The notes beneath the pieces are model-generated. The model searched no databases. It was not told where the DNA came from and saw nothing but the letters and a program-made list of their open reading frames with translations. From Ariolimax columbianus (lineage: Eukaryota; Mollusca; Gastropoda; Stylommatophora; Arionidae): a DNA stretch of 64,000 bases. The stretch spans positions 100,025,672 through 100,089,671 of the forward strand of contig JAVGWX010000005.1 of assembly GCA_036924085.1 (NCBI GenBank). The letters run 5' to 3'. The position numbers and the translations under genes are program-made. Below, piece after piece: positions 57,086 through 64,000 of the stretch (position 1 is its first letter; each line of letters begins with the position of its first letter).

Positions 57086-57354
57086 TGGCAATTTCATCAG
57101 GTAAAACAATTTACTGCAGAAACCATTACTACATAAGAGTTTGTAGATTCTTACATCCAGACTTTCTGAAAGGAAGATGATTGCCCTTTGTTTTTCAAAA
57201 GGCAAAATGGAACAAGAAATGATTTATGGGTTTATAGTTAGGTGTTAAGTTATACAGTCTCATGAGCTACTTGTCCGATATGGGATCTCTGTTAGATGAT
57301 AGTTACCTGATATTAGTTGGTGTGTTTCTGCTTCGTTGTTCTCTGTTTTAACTC
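57086..57354. other. No recognisable gene
   Basis: Spacer between the probable 3' UTR end and the next dispersed repeat. Confidence 0.4.
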
Positions 57355-57560
57355 TCATTATGTTGTGCCACATTTTTAAGTTGTGCTGCGATATTTGCGC
57401 CTTTTAAGTCGGCACATCTGCTTTTAGCAAATCAGCAGGTTGTTTAGGGTCAGGGTTTTCCTTCTTTTTGATGAGCTGTCTTTCTAGACTAACGAGTTTC
57501 ATCTACCCGGAATGTCTTTGGTTTCCTCAGGAAGTCTTTAATATGGCAGTATCTCATCTG
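57355..57560 (-). mobile_element. Diverged copy of the 23-381 retroposon family
   Basis: Shares ttgtgc...tgcgatatttgcgcctttt and cacatctgctttagcaa-like blocks in order with 2925-3005 (same orientation as copy 2). No tail or TSD visible, so old. Confidence 0.55.
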
Positions 57561-57989
57561 CAATACAGCAGTTGGTTTGAAATAAGGGTTATCCTAACTG
57601 AAACCTCTATCTGGTTTTAGGGAACCAGACTCGTCTGTCAATCTTTCTTCTGTTGGTAGAAACAGCTCTGCCATGGGAAGGCCAGGAGTTAGTTGGGCAT
57701 TGCTATCAGAAGCAGCTTTGTGAACTTTTGATTGGAACTGGAGAGCTTATTCTTCGCCTCACTCCTGGCTATGTCAGCTTTCAGAACCCTCTTGATATAT
57801 TTCATGTCAGGTTTTGGAACCATTGACGAGGCGTTATGGATCACCATTAGACATGAGATGTTGGATTAGTGGATATATTTCATGTCAGGTTTTGGTAGTT
57901 TGGTAATTTGTCTTGTAGGACTTTGGTTGACTACCTTGTAGGACTTGGGTGGATCATGTGGCTAGGGAAGGGAAATATTGTCATCTCTC
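57561..57989. other. No recognisable gene
   Basis: Includes a short internal duplication (gatatatttcatgtcaggtttt at 57795 and 57872). Otherwise nothing recognised. Confidence 0.45.
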
Positions 57990-58880
57990 AGTGACAGCTC
58001 CTGCGGCTGTGAAAAGAGAGATCATCATCTGTCTGTGACAGCTCAATGGGCTGTGAAAGGGGAGATCATCATATGTCTGTGACAGCTCATGGGGCTGTGA
58101 AAGGGGAGATCATCATATGTCTGTGACAGCTCATGGGGCTGTGAAAGGGGAGATCATCATCTGTCTGTGACAGCTCATGGGGCTGTGAAAGGAGAGATCA
58201 TCATATGTCTGTGACAGCTCAAGGGGCTGTGAAAGGGGAGATCATCATATGTCTGTGACAGCTCAAGGGGCTGTGAAAGGGGAGATCATCATATGTCTGT
58301 GACAGCTCATGGGGCTGTGAAAGGGGAGATCATCATCTGTCTGTGACAGCTCATGGGGCTGTGAAAGGAGAGATCATCATATGTCTGTGACAGCTCATGG
58401 GGCTGTGAAAGGGGAGATCATCATATGTCTGTGACAGCTCATGGGGCTGTGAAAGGAGAGATCATCATATGTCTGTGACAGCTCAAGGGGCTGTGAAAGG
58501 GGAGATCATCATATGTCTGTGACAGCTCATGGGGCTGTGAAAGGGGAGATCATCATCTGTCTGTGACAGCTCATGGGGCTGTGAAAGGAGAGATCATCAT
58601 ATGTCTGTGACAGCTCAAGGGGCTGTGAAAGGGGAGATCATCATATGTCTGTGACAGCTCATGGGGCTGTGAAAGGGGAGATCATCATCTGTCTGTGACA
58701 GCTCATGGGGCTGTGAAAGGAGAGATCATCATATGTCTGTGACAGCTCAAGGGGCTGTGAAAGGGGATATCATCATATGTCTGTGACAGCTCAAGGGGCT
58801 GTGAAAGGAGAGATCATCATATGTCTGTGACAGCTCATGGGGCTGTGAAAGAAGAGATCATCATCATCTGTCTGTAGCTC
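57990..58880 (+). repeat. 44-bp minisatellite, about 20 units, with trimer higher-order pattern
   Basis: Units gtctgtgacagctcatgggg plus ctgtgaaaggggagatcatcatat. Each contains the short inverted repeat acagc...gctgt. Variants (caagggg/catgggg, ggagag/ggggag, catctg/catatg) recur in a three-unit (132-base) order in the right half. Confidence 0.96.
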
Positions 58881-59209
58881 ATGTGGCTGTTGAAGTAGAT
58901 ATTGTATACTCTCTGTATAACATTTCATGTGGCTGTCAATAGAGAAATTGTCATTCATCTCTATAAGGTAATTGAGCTCTGCGAGTTGGGTATTGACTTC
59001 ACCATTAATGGAACATTGGACAATTTTAACTCTTCCACATAATGAAGTCAGAGTAATGCAAATGTACACCGGTCCATCTGTTTGGGTGTTTAGAATTTCT
59101 TTTAGTGTACGATTGTACACAATTTTGTACGGGTCTTTTTTCATGAACAGTTTTTGTTACTGCCAATTATGTTAAAATACTTGAAAACCTTGTCTCAGAT
59201 ATGTCTCTG
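58881..59209. other. No recognisable gene
   Basis: Spacer. The minus-strand 117-codon frame at 58791-59144 runs into the 44-bp array and has no domain. Confidence 0.45.
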
Positions 59210-59785
59210 TAATGGTCACTGACCTAGTTTTGGTGATAGCGTCACCACCAACATCATTTGGTGGCCATCAGTTTTGTCACTGAACTAGTTCTGCTGGTTG
59301 CATCACCACCAACATTTGGTGGCCATCAGTTTTGTCACTGACATAGTTCTGCTGGTTGCATCACCACCAACATTTGGTGGCCATCAGTGTTGTCACTGAT
59401 CTAGTTCTGTTGGTTGCATCACCACCAACATTTGGCCATCAGTTTTGTCACTGATCTAGTTCTGCTGGTTGCATGAACACCAACATTTGGCCATCAGTTT
59501 TGTCACTGATCTAGTTCTGCTGGTTGCATCACCACCAACATTCAGTGGCCATCAGTTTTGTCACTGACCTAGTTCTGTTGGTTGCATCACCACCAACATT
59601 TGGCCATCAGTGTTGTCACTGATGTAGTTCTGGTGGTCGAGTCACCACCAACATTCAGTGGCCATCAGTTTTGTCACTGACCTAGTTCTGCTGGTTGCAT
59701 CACCACCAACATTTGGCCATCAGTGTTGTCACTGATGTAGTTCTGGTGGTCGAGTCACCACCAACATTCGGTGGCCATCAGTTTT
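59210..59785 (+). repeat. 53-62-bp minisatellite, about ten units
   Basis: Units gttttgtcactgacctagtt plus ctgctggttgcatcaccaccaacatttggtggccatca; the ggtgg segment is missing in some, giving two length classes. Each unit holds the inverted repeat ggtggtc...caccacc / ccaccaacatttggtgg, able to form a hairpin. Confidence 0.95.
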
Positions 59786-60374
59786 ATAAACAGAAACCAT
59801 ACATAGCAAGAAATCCATAAATAATTTCTGATGTTTCTAAAAAAAAAATGTATAGTAGTTAGAATTATAGTTAGTAGACCAGACATGTAAATATCTGTCC
59901 ATTGTTCATAGCTTTTTTGAAGGATCCAGTAGCTATTATTAGAGTATGTAGTACTATTCCTTCAGATAAAAACTGTCAGGTTTGTTGAATGGGTAAGATT
60001 TTGTGATATTTTGAAAGTTCTGCCTTGCCTGCTGTGGACAGGCTGACATGCCAGATTGTGCATGTGGCACTAGTGACTTGTGACACAAATGTTATTATGT
60101 CACACACTAGTGACACATGACACTAAAGGGGTGAATGAAGCTACAAGAACAAATATTTATACTATTGATCAAGTGTTTTTGACTATTGTTTGACTGTCAT
60201 GTTGTACTTCTGTCTCACATCTATATAACCATAACTTGTCCTGATTTTAACCTTAAAACATGTAAGCACATTGATTGTTATTTTTTAGATGCTACATAAA
60301 CCACATATCAGCAGTTGTACACCAGTTTTAGAACAGATTGTTCCTTTAGAGTAATAATCTCCCTCTATTGCCCC
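59786..60374. other. No recognisable gene
   Basis: AT-rich spacer; gtgacacatgacac-type short repeats near 60065-60125. Nothing else. Confidence 0.45.
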
Positions 60375-61180
60375 ACTACATACCCAGAATGTCCCTCTGT
60401 TGTCCTTCAGTATACCACTACTTGCTCAGAATGTCCCTCTGTTTTCCATCAGTGTACCACTACTTACTCAGAATATCCCTCTGTTGTCCTTCAGTATACC
60501 ACTACTTACTCAGAATGTCCCTCTGTTTTCCATCAGTGTACCACTACTTACTCAGAATATCCCTCTGTTGTCCTTCAGTATACCACTACTTACTCAGAAT
60601 GTCCCTCTGTTGTCCATCAGTGTACCACTGCTTACTCAGAATGTCCCTCTGTTGTCCATCAGTGTACCACTGCTTACTCAGAATGTCCCTCTGTTGTCCA
60701 TCAGTGTACCACTGCTTACTCAGAATGTCCCTCTGTTGTCCTTCAGTGTACCACTACTTACTCAGAACCTCCCTCTGTTGTCCATCGTGTACCACTACTT
60801 ACTCAGAACCTCCCTCTGTTGTCCATTGTGTACCACTACTTACTCAGAATGTCCCTCTGTTGTCCTTCAGTGTACCACTGCTTACTCAGAATGTCCTTCT
60901 GTTGTCCATCAGTGTACCACTACTTACTCAGAACCTCCCTCTGTTGTCCATCGTGTACCACTACTTACTCAGAACCTCCCTCTGTTGTCCATCGTGTACC
61001 ACTACTTACTCAGAATGTCTCTCTGTTGTCCATCAGTGTACCATTACTTACTCAGAACCTCCCTCTGTTGTCCATCAGTATACCATTACTTACTCAGAAC
61101 CTTCCTCTGTTGTCCATCGTGTACCACTACTTACTCAGAACCTCCCTCTGTTGTCCATCGTGTACCAGTACTTTCAGTCA
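60375..61180 (+). repeat. 42/41-bp minisatellite, about 19 units
   Basis: Units cagaatgtccctctgttgtc plus catcagtgtaccactacttact (42), and a 41-base class with cagaacctcc and catcgtgta. Three plus-strand frames stay open for 268-308 codons because 42 is a multiple of three. The 41-base units shift the peptide between the three repeat phases without meeting a stop. Confidence 0.96.
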
Positions 61181-61414
61181 GTCTCTCTCTGTTTGTCACT
61201 ACTTAGTATCTTCTTCCATTAACCATTGTGGAAAAGAATAATCTAGCCTGTACACTGCATGGTGACTAAATAAGGTAGCAGCATCAATTCCTCAGCCCTA
61301 TGTTTTGGACCCTAGCAATGGTCAGTAATAATGGATTGATTTAAAAATTGAATATACACCTGATTACTTTTGTTACACTGATCTGATAAAAGTGCAAGTG
61401 GTAAATGATGTTGA

Positions 61415-61975
61415 TGTCACACAACAATTTGAACAGATGGGAGGTAAGGTCATACAGCAATTTGAAAAGATGGGAGGTAAGGTCACACAGCAATTTGAAA
61501 AGATGTGAGGTAAGGTCACACAGCAATTTGAACAGATGGAAGATGAGCTCCAACAATTTGAACAGATTGGAGATAGGTCACACAACAATTTGAATAGATG
61601 GGAAATAAGGTCACACAACAATTTGAATAGATGGGAAATAAGGTCACACAACAATTTGAATAGATGGGAAATAAGGTCACACAACAATTTGAACAGATGG
61701 AAGATAGATCACACAACAATTTGAATAGATGGGAAATAAGGTCACACAACAATTTGAACAGATGGAAGATAGATCACACAACAACAATTTGAACAGATGG
61801 AAGATAGATCACACAACAACAATTTGAACAGATGGAAGATAGATCACACAACAATTTGAATAGATGGGAAATAAGGTCACACAACAATTTGAACAGATGG
61901 AAGATAGATCACACAACAACAATTTGAACAGATGGAAGATAGATCACACAACAACAATTTGAACAGATGGAAGAT
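61415..61975 (+). repeat. 33-38-bp minisatellite, about 16 units
   Basis: Units aacaatttgaatagatggga plus aataaggtcacac (33), with a second class containing cagatggaagatagatcacacaac. Frames on both strands are repeat shadows. Confidence 0.95.
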
Positions 61976-62959
61976 GAATGTAAACACAATTCGTGCTGTC
62001 ATTTCCTTTATTCACATTATCAACTAATTTTATTACATGACAATATCTAGATCCATATTTTTATGACGAATGCTTGATGTCTAATCTGTAATCTTGTTAT
62101 TCAACCAGGCAGAGTGTGTCTGGTTGCTAGGTAACCAATTGTTGTTTAAACTGTCTTTGTCTTGGAGTACCATGTTGGACCAAGAGCTTTACTCAGGCTG
62201 TCTCTCCATCTGATTGGTGGAAATTCTGTGAATATGTGGTGTCATTGATAATAACTTTGGAATCAAACAGCCATAATGTTAACGCAACTTGCTTAGTTTT
62301 AATGAATTTATAACTGTTCTAACCATAAATGTTTAGACAGAAGTCTAATAAGGGAGGTCGGACCGGACTGTCAAGGGTTAATAAAAATGTCAGTCTCGAG
62401 TTGGTCAAGCTGAATCTCAAGAATGTTGCTACTTCTACCATTGTGTTCTTCCATTGTTTTACAAACAGCATTAAGTAAACAAAGTCAAACTGAGATCAAT
62501 CATTGTCGACACAATAATCCATGTTGTCTCTACTTTTGTTTCCTGGATCAAGTTTTTATCTACGGGGGTAAGTCAGTAAGTAAGTCACAAACCTGTATGG
62601 AATAGCTGAAAAATGTAGTTGGTAGTTTCTAGTGGTGTTATTAAGGGATAGCATCATCCAGCTTTGTGATTACTGTAAGCAGCGGACGCTAGGAAGCGCA
62701 TACATGTGCCACGGCTCAGATACAAAATGGTGTCCGTACATACAGAGTCAAAGAACTGCATGTCACTTTATGCGTGTGGGGAGGGGAGGTTTGGAGAGAG
62801 AGAAAATGACTTTCTGCGAAGGAAATTAATCAAGAAATGCTTTCTTTGAGAAGTGGTTGTTATATAAAGTGATGCATAACTGAGTCTATACATTTTCCAA
62901 AGGACGCTAACAAATTACTGATAGTCCTGTTCAGATTGCAATAGAAGTGAGAAGGGAAG
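61976..62959. other. No recognisable gene
   Basis: About 1 kb with three short frames of 60-65 codons lacking any known domain. Nothing recognised. Confidence 0.5.
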
Positions 62960-63439
62960 ATGATTGATGCTGACAGGCGAGTAATGATTGATGCTGACAG
63001 GCGAGTAATAATTGATGCTGACAGGCGAGTAATGATTGATGCTGACAGGCGAGTAATGATTGATGCTGACAGGCGAGTAATGATTGATGCTGACAGGCGA
63101 GTAATGATTGATGCTGACAGGCGAGTAATGATTGATGCTGACAGGCGAGTAATGATTGATGCTGACAGGCGAGTAATGATTGATGCTGACAGGCGAGTAA
63201 TGATTGATGCTGACAAGCGAGTAATGATTGATGCTGACATGCGAGTAATGATTGATGCTGACAGGTGAGTAATGATTGATGCTGACAGGCGAGTAATGAT
63301 TGATGCTGACAGGCGAGTAATGATTGATGCTGACAGGCGAGTAATGATTGATGCTGACATGCGAGTAATGATTGATGCTGACAGGTGAGTAATGATTGAT
63401 GCTGACAGGCGAGTAATGATTGATGCTGACAGGCGAGTA
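62960..63439 (+). repeat. 24-bp minisatellite, exactly 20 units
   Basis: Units atgattgatgctgacaggcg plus agta. Twenty units in 480 bases with few variants. The variants acatgcg and acaggtg recur at a 120-base (five-unit) spacing (63240/63360). Open on both strands (MIDADRRV on plus; two minus frames), none of which is a credible gene. Confidence 0.98.
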
Positions 63440-63784
63440 ATGATAGAATGTGTAGCAAATGCAGTAGGCTGTTTGGGTGATTTAGTCTAGAGAATAATGC
63501 ATAATTGATTGATCTTCTAGAAAGAGCTCATGGTGGGTGCTTTTGACTGACGAACATCAAAATGAGATGAGGGATAAGTGTTTCGATTTTGGTGGAAATA
63601 ATATTGAGAAATTACTAAGATTATTGTAAGTGCAATAATAAATAGTTTTTAAGTTGTTTTTACTTAGCTTTTTTAAAATAGCCAATGGTGACCTTTTTAC
63701 GGACTTGCTCTTGTACCATGCCAATATTTGCTGTACTTATTTACATGTTTGTCTTCTTTGTTGGATATTTTGTAAAACATACTA
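63440..63784. other. No recognisable gene
   Basis: AT-rich spacer; nothing recognised. Confidence 0.45.
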
Positions 63785-64000
63785 AAGATACATTGTGCCA
63801 CATTTGACAGTTGGAGTGTGATATCTGCACCTTTTGGCTCAACTGTTTTTAGTCTGGTTAATTTTCCATAGACTTTGAGTGATGTCCTGCAAGGCAGCAG
63901 GTGATCTGAGGTCAGAGTTTTCCTTCCCCTAGGTGAATTATGTTCTCTAGCTTATGGTTTCATCAATCTGTAGTGTACGACAACATGTATCTCATGTCAC
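63785..64000 (-). mobile_element. Diverged retroposon copy, cut by the window end
   Basis: Shares ttgtgccacattt, gatatctgcacctttt and gtcagagttttccttc with the copy at 57355-57560, in the same order and orientation. Continues past the end of the window. Confidence 0.5.

Noticed and set aside
60315..61241. Three overlapping plus-strand frames of 268-308 codons
   Set aside because: All three phases of a 42-bp array are open at once, which a real gene would not show. Outside the array the frames stop quickly.
62860..63458. Open frames on both strands of the 24-bp array (MIDADRRV, SASIITRL, ACQHQSLL)
   Set aside because: Eight-codon repeat open on both strands; no unique sequence.
1..64000. A second host gene in the window
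   Set aside because: Every open frame outside the ten SLCO exons that shows a protein domain belongs to a retrotransposon or mariner relic; the rest are array shadows or short frames without evidence.

Overview
This window is animal nuclear DNA. The best guess is a mollusc, perhaps a gastropod, or another lophotrochozoan. The evidence is one intron-rich metazoan transporter gene with GT-AG introns, tRNA-derived SINEs, several LINE lineages (an RNase H-bearing I/Nimb-like family, RTE-like, CR1/L2-like and one with a C-terminal zinc finger), a mariner, solo-LTR-like insertions and very many minisatellites. Nothing looks bacterial. The species assignment is inference.

The one host gene I can support is an organic anion transporting polypeptide (OATP, SLCO family) on the + strand, spanning about 45.8 kb. 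Ten coding exons (10838-10904, 12782-12934, 19947-20864, 29789-29984, 33327-33477, 36146-36339, 44608-44672, 47550-47779, 55042-55155, 56638-56649) join in phase across nine GT-AG introns. They total 2100 nt, or 699 residues plus a stop. The predicted protein has the family layout: a cysteine-containing N-terminus before TM1, the DxRW..GAWW signature at TM6, a Kazal-like extracellular loop 5 with ten cysteines between TM9 and TM10, and twelve membrane segments.

Before the gene (1-10.8 kb) lies a graveyard of nested retroelements. Several have target-site duplications (TSDs) visible by eye: a 359-bp retroposon, its inverted second copy, a 3.35-kb 5'-truncated LINE, and a short LINE tail inside a SINE. 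Introns 2-9 are filled with tandem arrays (periods of about 24 to 101 bp) alternating with LINE, SINE, mariner and LTR-like insertions. After the gene (57-64 kb) come five more arrays (44, about 58, 42, 33 and 24 bp) and two more copies of the first retroposon family.

The most notable theme is where the minisatellites come from. The intron 6 array repeats the 3' end of exon 6 together with its 5' splice site. The intron 9 array repeats the exon 9/intron 9 junction. A 90-bp array in intron 7 and a shorter one in intron 2 repeat the RNase H motif of a retrotransposon. A 46-bp array in intron 6 sits inside the RNase H region of a decayed LINE. Tandem amplification here has repeatedly captured recognisable functional DNA. 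Most long open frames in the window are side effects of arrays whose period is a multiple of three, and are not genes.
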